From positions 1,364,001 through 1,428,000 of the forward strand of contig NZ_JNIF01000003.1 in NCBI RefSeq assembly GCF_000702445.1: 64,000 nucleotides of DNA, written 5' to 3'. Below the pieces are notes generated by a model. That model was given only the letters and a program-made list of their open reading frames with translations, did not search any database and was not told where the DNA came from. Both the position numbers and the translations under genes were made by a program. The DNA comes from Bryobacter aggregatus MPL3 (GTDB lineage: Bacteria; Acidobacteriota; Terriglobia; Bryobacterales; Bryobacteraceae). Below are positions 27,686-37,976 of this stretch, piece after piece. Position 1 is the first letter of the stretch, and every line of letters begins with the position of its first letter.

Positions 27686-28092
27686 TCCTTCTTCGCCGCG
27701 CTGCGCTTGGATGGCATGAACTCGTCGACAATCGCCACGCGCATCAGCATCTGCGCTGCTTCCTCAGGCTGCCCCTGCCGTGGGTGCTGCGTGAGTTCCT
27801 GGTTCATCGCGCTGATGAACTGCTCCATCTGGCGTTGCATGGCGGCCATCTTTTCCCGCATGTTTAGAATGATTTCAACCCCCGCCAGATTGACGCCCAA
27901 TTCACGAGTCAGTTGCAAAATCACTTCCAGCCGCTCAATGTCCTCATCCGTATAGAGGCGTGTGTTGCCGTCGCTGCGACTGGGCAAAAGAAGGCCTTCC
28001 CGCTCGTAGAGCCGGAGCGTTTGGGGATGGATTTCATACATCTCGGCAATTGCCGAGATCATGTAAGCGCCTTTGCCTTTGGGTCTTGCCAT
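27682..28092 (-). CDS. hspR: MerR-family heat-shock repressor HspR
   Basis: A 136-residue MerR-type regulator. Residues 10-50 form the winged helix-turn-helix with the HspR/GlnR-type signature (YMISAIAEMYEIHPQTLRLYEREGLL), followed by a wing (SDGNTRLYTDEDIERL) and a dimerisation helix. The Lys/Ala/Arg-rich tail may be disordered. It is the last gene after dnaK and dnaJ on the same strand (18-base gap), the classical operon in which HspR with DnaK represses the dnaK promoter through a HAIR site; a HAIR-like site is present there (31289-31309). It should release on heat shock when DnaK is titrated by unfolded protein. Confidence 0.92.
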   Translation of the reverse strand: MARPKGKGAYMISAIAEMYEIHPQTLRLYEREGLLLPSRSDGNTRLYTDEDIERLEVILQLTRELGVNLAGVEIILNMREKMAAMQRQMEQFISAMNQELTQHPRQGQPEEAAQMLMRVAIVDEFMPSKRSAAKKD

Positions 28093-28110
28093 GCCTGAAT
28101 TCCTGGTTTC

Positions 28111-29310
28111 TTACTTCGCCGAAGTCTCGCGCCAAATTTCGGCGCGTGGGTCTTCTGCTTCTACCTGCGCCAGTTCGCGAAGCAATTCGCGCGTGCGCTC
28201 ATTATTCACACTCGGGGCCTGAATATAGACTTCGACAATCTGGTCGCCACGGCTGTTCTTCCGCGCGTTTTCGACGCCTTTCTCGGCCATCCGGAAACGC
28301 TGCCCATTCTGGGTCCCTTGCGGCACCTTCAGAATCGCGCGTCCATCGATCGTGGGAACTTCGATCTTTGCGCCCAAGCCGGCCTCGCTCACCGTGATCG
28401 GCAAGCGGATTTCGATGTTATCGCCATCCCGTTTGAAGAAAGGATGAGCCTCGACACGGATGGTGATGTAGAGATCACCGGCCTTGCCTCCCCGGGTGCC
28501 GGAATTTCCCTTGCCCGCGACGCGGAGCCGGCTTCCGGTTTGGGTGCCCGCAGGAATGCGAACCTCCACCTGATCCGGACGCGCGACTACTCCGGCGCCA
28601 CGGCATTTCGGACAGGTATTAGACAACTTGCCTGTTCCGTTACAACGAGGACAAGTGAGATTGAATTTCATTGCCCCAGCCATCTGGGTTACCGTACCCG
28701 AGCCATTGCACTCAAAACAAGTGCTCCCGCCACCGGCAGCCCCCGTGCCATGGCACTCATCGCAGGATTCATTGCGCTGGATCGTCAACCGCACTTGCGT
28801 TCCCTTGATCGATTGCCAGAAGCCAACATTCAACGCATATTCCAGATCACTGCCGTCTTCCGGCCCCGCAGCGCTCTGCTTACCGGCACCGCCAAAGACC
28901 TGGCTAAAGAGATCCTTGAAGCTCGAGCCACCCGGTCCGCTCGAGGCAGAGCCACCGCCAGGACGGGAGCCGCCACCGCGACTCCCCGCACTCGCATTTT
29001 GGAAATAATCGGAAAAATCGAAGCCACCAAAGTCGAAGCCCTGCCCGCCGTTGGGATTGTTCATCCCCTCAGCCGCGCCGGGCTGATCGGAATAAAAGCC
29101 GTACTGGTCGTACATCTGCTTCTTCTTCGGATCGTTCAGCACTTCGTAGGCTTCCTGCAACTGCCGGAAGCGCTCCTCAGCCGCCTTGTCACCGGGATTG
29201 AGATCCGGATGATATTTGCGGGCCAGACGACGATACGATTTGCGGACTTCATCGTCGCTTGCGCCACGCTTGATGCCCAATGTCTCGTAATAGTCGGTCT
29301 TGCCCGCCAT
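28111..29310 (-). CDS. dnaJ: chaperone DnaJ
   Basis: A 399-residue full-length (type I) J protein: J domain (residues 5-70, with [10 protein letters not shown]), a long Gly/Phe/Ser-rich linker (about 75-150), four zinc-finger repeats ([32 protein letters not shown]; about 178-240) and the C-terminal client-binding domains ([39 protein letters not shown]). It stimulates DnaK ATP hydrolysis and hands over clients. It lies 19 bases after dnaK and 18 before hspR on the minus strand. No grpE gene is between them, unlike many dnaK operons. Confidence 0.96.
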   Translation of the reverse strand: MAGKTDYYETLGIKRGASDDEVRKSYRRLARKYHPDLNPGDKAAEERFRQLQEAYEVLNDPKKKQMYDQYGFYSDQPGAAEGMNNPNGGQGFDFGGFDFSDYFQNASAGSRGGGSRPGGGSASSGPGGSSFKDLFSQVFGGAGKQSAAGPEDGSDLEYALNVGFWQSIKGTQVRLTIQRNESCDECHGTGAAGGGSTCFECNGSGTVTQMAGAMKFNLTCPRCNGTGKLSNTCPKCRGAGVVARPDQVEVRIPAGTQTGSRLRVAGKGNSGTRGGKAGDLYITIRVEAHPFFKRDGDNIEIRLPITVSEAGLGAKIEVPTIDGRAILKVPQGTQNGQRFRMAEKGVENARKNSRGDQIVEVYIQAPSVNNERTRELLRELAQVEAEDPRAEIWRETSAK

Positions 29311-29329
29311 ATCTGGATCCTTATCTCAA

Positions 29330-31243
29330 TTACTTCTTGTCATCGACGTCGACAAATTCCGCGTCGACGACATTGTCTTTGGGCTTCTCCGCCGCCGGCT
29401 CATCGGCCGGATTCGGGGAACCCTGCTGCGCTCCCGCCGATTCCGTCTTATACATGGCCTCGGCAAGCTTGTGGCTGGCCTGGGTCAGCTTGTCGGTAGC
29501 GCCGCGAATCTGCTCGGCAGTCGCATTCTCTTCCTTCAGAAGCCGCTTCACTTCTTCCAGTTCCGACTCGACAGCCTTGCGATCCGACTCCGCGATCTTA
29601 TCCCCATGATCCTTCAGCATCTTTTCGACGTTGTAGGACATGGAGTCGCCCTGGTTGCGGGCCTCGATGGCTTCCTTGCGCTTGCGGTCGTCCGAGGCGT
29701 TCAGTTCGGCATCCTTCGCCATCTTCTCCACTTCTTCCTTGCTCAGGCCAGAGCTGGAGGTGATGGTGATCTTCTGCTCGTTGCCGGTTCCCTTGTCCTT
29801 CGCATAGACATTCAAAATGCCGTTTGCGTCAATGTCAAAGGCGACTTCGATCTGCGGAACCCCGCGCGGCGCCGGAGGAATACCCACCAACTGGAAGACA
29901 CCGAGCAGGCGGTTGTCTTTCGCCATCGGGCGCTCACCCTGGAAGATCTTGATATCGACCGAGGTCTGGCTGTCGGCAGCCGTCGAGAAGGTCTCGCTCT
30001 TCTTGGTCGGGATCGTCGTATTGCGTTCAATGAGCTTCGTGAATACGCCACCCATCGTTTCGATTCCGAGCGAAAGCGGCGTTACGTCGAGCAGCAGCAC
30101 GTCCTTGACTTCGCCACCGAGCACGCCGCCCTGGACTGCGGCGCCAACGGCTACCACTTCATCCGGGTTGACGGTCATGTTCGGCTCTTTGCCGAAGAAG
30201 TTGCGTACCATCTCGCGCACCTTGGGGATGCGGGTGGAACCACCAACGAGAACCACTTCGTCGATCTTCTGCGGGCTGATGCCAGCATCGGCAATGGCCT
30301 GCTTGCAGGGGTCGATCGTGCGTTGCAGAATGTCGTCGATCATCTGCTCGAAACGGCCACGGGTCAGCTTCTTTTCAAGATGCTTCGGGCCCGTCGCGTC
30401 GGCAGTAATAAAGGGCAGATTGATGTCTGCTTCCAGCTTGCTCGACAGCTCGATCTTTGCGGTTTCTGAGGCATCGCGCAGACGCTGCAGCGCCATCTTA
30501 TCCTTGCCGAGATCAATGCCCGTTTCGTTCTTGAACTCGGTGATCAGAAACTGGACAATGCGGTCGTCAATATTGTCGCCGCCCAAGTGCGTATCGCCAT
30601 TGGTCGACTTCACTTCCACAACGCCGTCGCCCACCTCAAGAATCGAGATGTCGAAGGTGCCGCCGCCAAAGTCATAGACAGCGATCGTCTCGTCCTTCTT
30701 CTTGTCCAAGCCATAGGCGAGCGCTGCCGCGGTCGGCTCGTTGATGATGCGCTTGACATCCAAACCGGCAATCTGGCCGGCATCCTTCGTCGCCTGGCGC
30801 TGGGCGTCATTAAAGTAGGCAGGAACGGTGATCACCGCCTCGGTGACCTTCTCGCCCAGGTACGACTCGGCTGCTTCCTTCAACTTCTTCAGCACCATCG
30901 AGGAAATTTCAGGAGGCGAATATGGCTTCCCCTGCACATCGATGCGCACATCTCCGTTGTCGCCAGCGACAACGTGATAGGGAACCAGCTTGCTTTCCTC
31001 GCTCACTTCATTGAGCTTGCGGCCCATAAAGCGCTTGACAGAGTAGATGGTATTCTCTGGGTTGGTGACGGCTTGACGCTTCGCCACCTGACCCACCAAC
31101 CGCTCTCCGCCTTTTGTAAAACCAATTACCGAAGGCGTCGTTCTGGCGCCTTCCTGGTTGGGGATCACTACCGGCGACCCGCCTTCCATCACTGAAACAA
31201 CAGAATTGGTTGTTCCAAGGTCAATCCCAATGATTTTTCCCAT
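29330..31243 (-). CDS. dnaK: chaperone DnaK (Hsp70)
   Basis: A 637-residue Hsp70: nucleotide-binding domain starting [15 protein letters not shown], with the [14 protein letters not shown] and [12 protein letters not shown] motifs, the linker [16 protein letters not shown], the substrate-binding domain and a C-terminal lid ending [11 protein letters not shown]. Start: ATG 31243 gives the invariant N-terminus; the frame stays open to 31411 but that part is not DnaK. GGAGG lies about 10 bases upstream. It is the first gene of dnaK-dnaJ-hspR. A sigma-70-like promoter with an overlapping HAIR-like site lies 37-66 bases upstream. Its start codon overlaps the presumed modA start on the opposite strand. 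Confidence 0.97.
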   Translation of the reverse strand: MGKIIGIDLGTTNSVVSVMEGGSPVVIPNQEGARTTPSVIGFTKGGERLVGQVAKRQAVTNPENTIYSVKRFMGRKLNEVSEESKLVPYHVVAGDNGDVRIDVQGKPYSPPEISSMVLKKLKEAAESYLGEKVTEAVITVPAYFNDAQRQATKDAGQIAGLDVKRIINEPTAAALAYGLDKKKDETIAVYDFGGGTFDISILEVGDGVVEVKSTNGDTHLGGDNIDDRIVQFLITEFKNETGIDLGKDKMALQRLRDASETAKIELSSKLEADINLPFITADATGPKHLEKKLTRGRFEQMIDDILQRTIDPCKQAIADAGISPQKIDEVVLVGGSTRIPKVREMVRNFFGKEPNMTVNPDEVVAVGAAVQGGVLGGEVKDVLLLDVTPLSLGIETMGGVFTKLIERNTTIPTKKSETFSTAADSQTSVDIKIFQGERPMAKDNRLLGVFQLVGIPPAPRGVPQIEVAFDIDANGILNVYAKDKGTGNEQKITITSSSGLSKEEVEKMAKDAELNASDDRKRKEAIEARNQGDSMSYNVEKMLKDHGDKIAESDRKAVESELEEVKRLLKEENATAEQIRGATDKLTQASHKLAEAMYKTESAGAQQGSPNPADEPAAEKPKDNVVDAEFVDVDDKK

Positions 31244-32006
31244 GCGTTTGAATCCTCCGGCTTCTCTTAGCCTGCTTCTAGTATTGAATATGAGTGTCTT
31301 ACTGTCAAGCCTGCAAGGACAGAATACGCTTACAGTAGCTGCCGCCTCTGACCTCAGTCCCTTAGAAGGGGTCCTTCGGGAGGCGTTTCCGGAGATCGGG
31401 TTCAATTTCACATTTGCTTCGTCTGGCGTCCTGGCCCGGCAGATCGAGAACGGCGCGCCGTTCGATGTTTATCTGTCAGCAAGTGAAGAGTTTATGAATC
31501 AGTTGGTGAAGAAGCGCAAGGTGGTGAAGGAGGAGGTGCAGGTTTATGCGATCGGGCGGCTGGGCTTGTGGTCAAAATCGGGTGCAGTGCGGACACTCAA
31601 TGATTTAACGCAGCCGGGAGTGAAGCTGATTGCGGTGGCCAATCCGCAACTGGCGCCTTATGGAGCGGCAGCGGTGGCGGCCATCCGCAAAGCGGGGCTC
31701 TATGAACGGGTGCAGCCGATGCTGGTCTATGGAGAGAATATCCGGCAGACGCAGCAGTTTGTCGAAACTGGGAATGCCGAGGTGGGCATTCTCGCCTGGA
31801 GCATGATTTTTGACAAGGGCGGCTATCTGATCCCCGATGATCTGCACCCACCAATCCGGCAAGTAGTGGCTCCGATTCGCCGCAAGGGGGGCAACTTGAA
31901 ACTGGCCGAACAGTTCATTCAGGCCCTGCTCTCCGAAAAAGGACGCTCGATCTTTGCCCGGCACGGCTTCAACCTACTACCCCCCCCGCCAAGCTTACGC
32001 CGTTAG
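31242..32006 (+). CDS. modA: molybdate ABC transporter substrate-binding protein
   Basis: A roughly 254-residue periplasmic binding protein of the ModA family: [19 protein letters not shown] at the N-terminus, [25 protein letters not shown] (oxyanion-binding Ser), then [10 protein letters not shown] and [25 protein letters not shown]. It binds molybdate or tungstate for an ABC importer. Start: ATG 31242 gives a signal peptide ([18 protein letters not shown]) but has no ribosome site and overlaps the dnaK start head to head; ATG 31290 is possible but leaves almost no signal peptide. No modB or modC lies nearby, so it is an orphan. The dnaK promoter and operator fall within its first codons. 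Confidence 0.85.
   Translation: MRLNPPASLSLLLVLNMSVLLSSLQGQNTLTVAAASDLSPLEGVLREAFPEIGFNFTFASSGVLARQIENGAPFDVYLSASEEFMNQLVKKRKVVKEEVQVYAIGRLGLWSKSGAVRTLNDLTQPGVKLIAVANPQLAPYGAAAVAAIRKAGLYERVQPMLVYGENIRQTQQFVETGNAEVGILAWSMIFDKGGYLIPDDLHPPIRQVVAPIRRKGGNLKLAEQFIQALLSEKGRSIFARHGFNLLPPPPSLRR
31280..31309 (-). promoter_or_regulatory. dnaK promoter overlapped by HAIR-like HspR operator
   Basis: On the minus strand TTGACA (31308-31303), a 17-base spacer and AATACT (31285-31280) form a good sigma-70-type promoter. The -35 box lies inside CTTGACA-N7-ACTCATA (31309-31289), which matches the HspR-associated inverted repeat CTTGAGT-N7-ACTCAAG at 10 of 14 positions with the exact 7-base spacer. With an hspR gene in the operon, this supports autoregulated heat-shock repression. 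Confidence 0.7.
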
Positions 32007-32069
32007 CGTCTTAGAAATGTAACTATACCCACTCTTTTTCACTCTCAGATTCGTAGTATTAGATACTTG

Positions 32070-33323
32070 ATGATTCCTGAGAGCAAGCCTTCGCCAGAAC
32101 CCGGAAATGGAACTCCTCCGCCCCCGGCCCAGGCAGCGAAGGCTCCCTCTCGCCGCCGCTGGCCTTGGGTCCTGCTGGCCCTGTTACTTCTCGGCATCGG
32201 AGTCTATTTCTTTCGTTCCGAATTTGAAAAGAAGAACACGGTAAAACCAAAAACTCCGGCCAGTGTGCCGGTGGTGACTGCGGCCGCGCGCACCGGTTCG
32301 ATCGGTGTTTACGATACGGGCCTTGGCGCCGTCACGCCGCTCGCCACAGTCACCATTCACACTCGTGTCGATGGTCAGTTGATGAGTGTGCGCTTTCGGG
32401 AAGGCGAGATGGTGCACAAGGGCGACCTGCTCGTCGAACTCGACGATGGCCCCTATCGCGCAGCATTGACCCAAGCCGAGGGGCAATTGATTCGCGACCA
32501 GGCCACGCTTGATAACGCCCGCATCGATCTGGCGCGTTACCAGCAACTGTTTCCCCTGAAGGCGATTCCCCAACAACAACTCGCGACGCAGCAGGCTACG
32601 GTCCATCAGAACGAAGGCATCGTAAAACTCGACCAGGGTCTCATCGACAGTGCCCGGGTGAATCTGGACTACTGTAGAATCCACTCCCCCGTCACCGGAC
32701 GCGTGGGATTGCGTTTGGTGGATGCCGGCAACATCGTCCATGCCACAGACACCACCGGCTTGCTGGTGATCACCCAGATGGATCCGATGAGCGTCATCTT
32801 CACGGTCGCCGAAGATCAACTGCCCGCCATCCTGGCGAAGGTGGCTGCGGGGAAGAAACTGCAGGTGGACGCCTATGCCCGCGATGCCCAGTTGAAGCTT
32901 GCTCAAGGAACTCTGGTCACCATCGATAACCAGATTGATCCGACCACCGGCACCGTAAAGCTGCGCGCCTTGTTCGACAATCCAAAGGGCACCCTCTTTC
33001 CCAACCAGCTCATCAATGCCCGTCTGCTGGTGCAGATGAAGACGGGAGTGACGCTGGTGCCCACTGCCGCCATCCAGCGCAACGTGCAAGCCAGCTATGT
33101 CTATGTGGTGGGAGCAAACTCGACCGTCAAGGTGCATCCGGTCAAGCTGGGCACCTCCGAGGGCGATGAGACAGAAGTCATTTCCGGAGTCCAACCCGGA
33201 GACGTCGTGGTGATGACTGGCGTCGACAAGCTGGAAGACGGTACCAAGGTGATCGTTCAAAAGCCAACTCCGCCCACGCCCGCGCCAGCCCCAGCGCCCA
33301 CGAAGGGAAAGGGCAAGCCGTGA
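32070..33323 (+). CDS. RND periplasmic adaptor (MdtA/AcrA-like)
   Basis: A 417-residue membrane fusion protein with a Pro-rich cytoplasmic start, one membrane anchor (about 33-49, PWVLLALLLLGIGVYFF), the lipoyl halves (VDGQLMSVRFREGEMVHKGDLLVELDDGPYRAAL and YCRIHSPVTGRVGLRLVDAGNIVHATD), an alpha-hairpin and beta-barrel (AEDQLPAIL), and a Pro/Ala/Lys-rich C-terminal tail. The adaptor resembles MdtA, matching the two-pump operon that follows. ATG 32070 directly follows an in-frame TTG at 32067. Its stop overlaps the next gene (GTGA). Confidence 0.9.
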   Translation: MIPESKPSPEPGNGTPPPPAQAAKAPSRRRWPWVLLALLLLGIGVYFFRSEFEKKNTVKPKTPASVPVVTAAARTGSIGVYDTGLGAVTPLATVTIHTRVDGQLMSVRFREGEMVHKGDLLVELDDGPYRAALTQAEGQLIRDQATLDNARIDLARYQQLFPLKAIPQQQLATQQATVHQNEGIVKLDQGLIDSARVNLDYCRIHSPVTGRVGLRLVDAGNIVHATDTTGLLVITQMDPMSVIFTVAEDQLPAILAKVAAGKKLQVDAYARDAQLKLAQGTLVTIDNQIDPTTGTVKLRALFDNPKGTLFPNQLINARLLVQMKTGVTLVPTAAIQRNVQASYVYVVGANSTVKVHPVKLGTSEGDETEVISGVQPGDVVVMTGVDKLEDGTKVIVQKPTPPTPAPAPAPTKGKGKP

Positions 33324-34768
33324 GCCGGATGAACCAGCTCGGAATGCTTCTGCTGCTGGCTGCTCTGACTGGTTGCCGCATTGGACCCAATTACTCCCGT
33401 CCCAGTCCTCCCAATCTTCCTCCCTTCAAAGAATCGCCACCGGTGAACTTCAAGGAGGCCGAGGCGGCGGGATGGAAGCAATCCCAGCCGGCCGATGACC
33501 TGGCAAAGGGGGAGTGGTGGAAGGTCTATAACGATCCCGAACTGAATGCGCTGGTTGAGCAGGTGAATCTCTCAAACCAGAACATCTTGCAGGCGGAGGC
33601 GCTTTACCGGCAGGCCCGCGCGGCCATTGGCGTCGCTCGCGCCGCGCTCTTCCCGACCGTAAGCACCAGCCCATCGATGACCGCTACGGGGATCTCGAGT
33701 ACACTCTCGAACACGACGGGAGTGACAGGCTCCAGCCGTACCTACAGCTTGCCCTTCAACGTTTCCTGGGAACCCGATCTCTGGGGCAGCATCCGCCGCA
33801 ATGTGACCGCCTCTTCCGCTACAGCACAGTCGATGGCCGCCAGCCTCGCGAATGCGCGTCTGCTCTATCAAACGGAACTGGCACAAGATTACTTTGGACT
33901 CCAGGGACTCGACTCGGCGGCGGAGTTGTTTCACAGAACCGAGACCTCCTACAAGGAGTATCTGGCTCTCACCAGGAGCCGTTTTGACGCCGGAGTAGCA
34001 TCTGATCTCGATGTGGCCCAAGCCGAGACGCAGCTCTATCAAGTGCAATCCCAACTGATCGACGTTGGCGTCCAGCGCTCCGCCTATGAGCATGGCATCG
34101 CCATCCTCAAGGGAAAGGCGCCAGCGGAGCTGACCATCGCTCACACGCCTCTCAAGTTACTGCCGCCGCCGGTTCCGATTGGCGTCCCTTCAGAGTTACT
34201 CGAGCGCCGGCCAGATATCGCGAGTGCTGAACGGCAAGTGGCGGCGGCCAATGAACAGATCGGAATCGCGATGGCCGCCTTCTATCCCACCCTCAGCCTC
34301 ACCGGCAGCGCTGGATTGAGTAGTTCCAGCCTCGCAAAATGGTTCACCTGGCCCAGTCGCGTCTGGTCTGTCGGGCCCCAGCTTGCGGAAACGCTGTTCG
34401 ATGCCGGACGGCGCCGGGGCATCGTGAACGAGCAGCGAGCTGCCTATGATGCAACCGTTGCGGGCTACCGGCAGACCGTACTCACTGCCATGCAACAGGT
34501 GGAGGACAATCTCGCTGCCTTACGCATCTTGCAAGACGAAGCCGCTGTACTCAACCTGACCATCGATGCGGCGAAACGAACCCTCGAACTTTCCGCGGCG
34601 CAATACATCGCAGGCACCGCCAGCTACTTAACCGTGATCACCGCCCAGGCGGCGCTGCTCAATGCCGAGGGTACGGCCATCACACTCCAAACCCGGCGCA
34701 TGACGGCCAGCGTGCTACTGATCCAGGCCTTGGGCGGCGGCTGGAATACTTCGCAACTCCCGAGATAA
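33320..34768 (+). CDS. outer membrane efflux lipoprotein (NodT/OprM family)
   Basis: A 482-residue outer membrane factor. A lipoprotein signal ends at LTGC (near residue 19), followed by RIGPNYSRP, the usual NodT start. The two homologous halves carry the NodT motifs ([103 protein letters not shown]). Start GTG 33320 or ATG 33329; GTG overlaps the adaptor stop. It supplies the exit channel for the two pumps downstream. Confidence 0.92.
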   Translation: MSRMNQLGMLLLLAALTGCRIGPNYSRPSPPNLPPFKESPPVNFKEAEAAGWKQSQPADDLAKGEWWKVYNDPELNALVEQVNLSNQNILQAEALYRQARAAIGVARAALFPTVSTSPSMTATGISSTLSNTTGVTGSSRTYSLPFNVSWEPDLWGSIRRNVTASSATAQSMAASLANARLLYQTELAQDYFGLQGLDSAAELFHRTETSYKEYLALTRSRFDAGVASDLDVAQAETQLYQVQSQLIDVGVQRSAYEHGIAILKGKAPAELTIAHTPLKLLPPPVPIGVPSELLERRPDIASAERQVAAANEQIGIAMAAFYPTLSLTGSAGLSSSSLAKWFTWPSRVWSVGPQLAETLFDAGRRRGIVNEQRAAYDATVAGYRQTVLTAMQQVEDNLAALRILQDEAAVLNLTIDAAKRTLELSAAQYIAGTASYLTVITAQAALLNAEGTAITLQTRRMTASVLLIQALGGGWNTSQLPR

Positions 34769-34769
34769 G

Positions 34770-37700
34770 ATGAACCCTTCCCGCATCTTTATCCTCCGGC
34801 CCATTGCCACCACGATGCTGATGATTGGCATCCTGTTTGCCGGCGCCGTGGGATACACGCAGCTTCCGGTTTCGGCGCTACCGGAAGTGGATTACCCGAT
34901 CATCCAGGTGGTCACCTTCTATCCGGGAGCCAGCCCGGACGTGATGGCATCTTCGGTCACCGCGCCGCTCGAGAGGCAGTTTGGCCAGGTCCCCGGCTTG
35001 CAGCAGATGACCTCGACCAGTTCCGCGGGGAGCTCTGTCATCACCCTGCAGTTCAATCTCAGCCTCAGCATCGATGTCGCCGAGCAGGAAGTGCAGCAAT
35101 CGATCAACGCCTCAGGCACCTACCTTCCGGCCGATCTCCCCACGCCACCGATCTACAGCAAGACCAATCCCGCCGACACACCGATCCTGACCCTCGCGCT
35201 GACATCGAAAGAACTGCCGCTGTCGAAGGTGGAAGATCTCGCCGATAGCCGCCTGGCCCCCAAGATCTCGCAGTTGCCCGGGGTGGGACTGGTGAGCATC
35301 AGCGGCGGCCAAAAGCCCGCTGTCCGGATTCAGGTGAACCCCACCGCGCTCGCCTCCTACCGTCTCAATATGGAAGACCTGCGGAGTGTGATTGTGGCGG
35401 CAAACGTCAATCAGGCCAAGGGAAACTTTGATGGAAAGCAGCAGGCTTATCAGATTGGCGCGAACGATCAGCTGCTGTCGAGCAGCGATTACGCGCCGCT
35501 GATTGTGGCCTTCAAGAACGGCGCACCGGTGAAGCTGACCGATGTCGCCAATATCGTCGACGACATCGAGAACCTGCGCCAAGCCTCCTGGATGAACCAG
35601 ACCCCTGCCGTCATTCTCAACATCCAGCGCCAGCCCGGCGCCAACATCATCTCCGTAGTGGACCGCATCAAGACCTTGCTGCCGCAGTTGACCGCAACAC
35701 TGCCCGCCTCGATCAAGGTCGACATCCTGACGGACAGAACCAACACCATTCGCGCTTCGGTGAGCGATGTGCAGTTTGAGCTGATGTTAACTGTCGCGCT
35801 GGTCGTGATGGTGATGTTTCTGTTCCTGCGCAACTTTGCAGCCACCATCATCCCCGGTGTCGCCGTGCCGCTGTCCCTGGTTGCCACCTTCGGCATCATG
35901 TACCTGCTGGGCTATAGCCTGAACAACCTCACTCTGATGGCACTGACTATCTCGACGGGCTTTGTGGTGGACGACGCGATTGTCATGATCGAGAACATCT
36001 CGCGCTACATCGAAGAGGGCGACGGTCCACTCGAAGCCGCCTTGAAAGGCTCGGAGCAAATCGGCTTCACCATTGTCTCCTTGACCGTTTCACTAATTGC
36101 CGTGCTGGTGCCGCTGCTCTTCATGGGCGATTTGGTGGGCCGCTTGTTCCGTGAGTTCGCCGTCACGCTCAGCGTCACGATTCTCGCCTCGGCCATGGTC
36201 TCGCTCACGCTCACACCGATGATGTGCGCGAAGCTGCTCGCGCGCAAGAGCGAACGCAGCGAGGGCCGTTTCTATCAGGCTTCCGAGCGAGCCTTCAACG
36301 CCTCCGTGAACTTTTACGGCAGAACCTTGAAGTGGGTGCTCGGCTGGCAGATGATGACCTTGCTGGTGGCGGCAGCCACCTTGGCGCTCACCATCTTTCT
36401 ATTCTTCCTTGTCCCCAAAGGCTTCTTCCCCATCCAGGATACGGGCGTGATCCAAGGCGTCTCAGAGGCCGGACAATCGATCTCTTTTCCGGAAATGTCC
36501 CGCCTGCAGCAAGAGCTATCGGCAGTCATTCTGAAAGATCCGGACGTCGCCAACCTCTCCTCCTTTATCGGAATCGACGGCACCAACACGACGCTGAACA
36601 GCGGCCGAATCCTGATCAATCTCAAGCCGCTCGAGAATCGCAAGACAAACGCCTCGGACATCATCCGCCGTCTGCAGCCGGAGCTCGCCAAGGTTGCGGG
36701 CATCACGCTTTTCATGCAGCCGGTGCAGGATCTCTCGATTGGAGATCGCGTGAGCCGGACCCAGTTCCAATACACGCTCGAGGATCCCAACACCGACGAA
36801 TTGAACGTCTATGCGCCGCAGATGCTGGCCAAGCTGCAGAAGCTGCCCCAACTGCGCGACGTGGCCAGCGACCAGCAAAATTTGGGGCTGCGCGCAAATC
36901 TGATTTTCGATCGCAGTACCGCCTCGCGGCTCGGCATCACGGCCGCCACCATCGACCAGACCCTCTATGACGCCTACGGCCAACGCCAGGTCTCGATCAT
37001 CTTCACCCAGTTGAACCAGTACCGAGTCATTCTTGAAGTCCAGCCGCACTTCGCCAAGAATCCCGCCGACCTGGGCTCGCTATTCATTCGCCCTACGGGT
37101 GCGCTGGGCAGCACAACCACAACGGCAACAACAGCAGCCACAACAACGCCAGCCGCTACCACAAGCACCGCGGCCACGACTCCAACCACAGGAGCCATCG
37201 CCTCTTCCTCGGCATTCCCCATCACCGGACAAGTGCCACTCAGCGCCTTCTCCCGCGTCGTCACCACCACGGCGCCCATCACGATCAATCACCAGGGTCA
37301 GTTCCCGGTGGTCACCCTCTCCTTCAATCTTGCGCCGGGCGTCTCCCTCGGCGATGCGGTCACGGCAGTGAACCAGGTTTATAGCGACATGAACATGCCC
37401 GCCAGCATCAAGGCAACTTATCAAGGCACGGCGCAAGCCTTCCAGGCTTCGCTCGCCAATGAGCCGGTGCTGATTTTGGCGGCGCTCATCACGGTCTATC
37501 TCGTACTCGGCATCCTGTACGAGAGCTACATTCACCCACTGACGATTCTTTCGGCGCTGCCGTCTGCCGGCGTTGGAGCCTTTCTCGCGCTCCTGCTCTT
37601 CCGCCAGGACTTCAGCGTCATCGCCTTGATCGGCATCGTCCTCTTGATTGGCATCGTCAAGAAAAACGCGATCATGATGATTGACTTTGCGCTGGCCGCC

Positions 37701-37976
37701 GAACGCAAAGACCAGATGAAGCCCGAGGAAGCCATCTACCAGGCTTGCCTGCTGCGCTTCCGTCCGATCATGATGACCACCATGGCGGCTCTGCTCGGCG
37801 CCATTCCACTGGCGCTCGGCTCAGGCAGCGGCTCAGAACTCCGCCGTCCGCTCGGCATCACCATCATCGGCGGCCTGCTTATCAGCCAGGTGCTTACGCT
37901 CTACACCACGCCGGTCATCTACATCTGGTTCGACCGTCTCGGCACGCGCTTCTCGCGCACTCCTAAGTCCGCATGA
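34770..37976 (+). CDS. RND multidrug pump, first of pair (MdtB-like)
   Basis: A 1068-residue HAE1-type drug/proton antiporter with 12 helices. The N-terminal block [32 protein letters not shown] and the TM4 pair [17 protein letters not shown] (Asp-Asp proton relay) are typical of MdtB/MdtC. A Thr/Ala low-complexity insert (about residues 779-812) sits in the second periplasmic loop before [12 protein letters not shown]; its partner has no such insert, and it explains the larger size. It starts 1 base after the outer membrane gene and overlaps the second pump gene by 4 bases. MdtB and MdtC form a mixed trimer in enteric bacteria. Confidence 0.92.
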   Translation: MNPSRIFILRPIATTMLMIGILFAGAVGYTQLPVSALPEVDYPIIQVVTFYPGASPDVMASSVTAPLERQFGQVPGLQQMTSTSSAGSSVITLQFNLSLSIDVAEQEVQQSINASGTYLPADLPTPPIYSKTNPADTPILTLALTSKELPLSKVEDLADSRLAPKISQLPGVGLVSISGGQKPAVRIQVNPTALASYRLNMEDLRSVIVAANVNQAKGNFDGKQQAYQIGANDQLLSSSDYAPLIVAFKNGAPVKLTDVANIVDDIENLRQASWMNQTPAVILNIQRQPGANIISVVDRIKTLLPQLTATLPASIKVDILTDRTNTIRASVSDVQFELMLTVALVVMVMFLFLRNFAATIIPGVAVPLSLVATFGIMYLLGYSLNNLTLMALTISTGFVVDDAIVMIENISRYIEEGDGPLEAALKGSEQIGFTIVSLTVSLIAVLVPLLFMGDLVGRLFREFAVTLSVTILASAMVSLTLTPMMCAKLLARKSERSEGRFYQASERAFNASVNFYGRTLKWVLGWQMMTLLVAAATLALTIFLFFLVPKGFFPIQDTGVIQGVSEAGQSISFPEMSRLQQELSAVILKDPDVANLSSFIGIDGTNTTLNSGRILINLKPLENRKTNASDIIRRLQPELAKVAGITLFMQPVQDLSIGDRVSRTQFQYTLEDPNTDELNVYAPQMLAKLQKLPQLRDVASDQQNLGLRANLIFDRSTASRLGITAATIDQTLYDAYGQRQVSIIFTQLNQYRVILEVQPHFAKNPADLGSLFIRPTGALGSTTTTATTAATTTPAATTSTAATTPTTGAIASSSAFPITGQVPLSAFSRVVTTTAPITINHQGQFPVVTLSFNLAPGVSLGDAVTAVNQVYSDMNMPASIKATYQGTAQAFQASLANEPVLILAALITVYLVLGILYESYIHPLTILSALPSAGVGAFLALLLFRQDFSVIALIGIVLLIGIVKKNAIMMIDFALAAERKDQMKPEEAIYQACLLRFRPIMMTTMAALLGAIPLALGSGSGSELRRPLGITIIGGLLISQVLTLYTTPVIYIWFDRLGTRFSRTPKSA

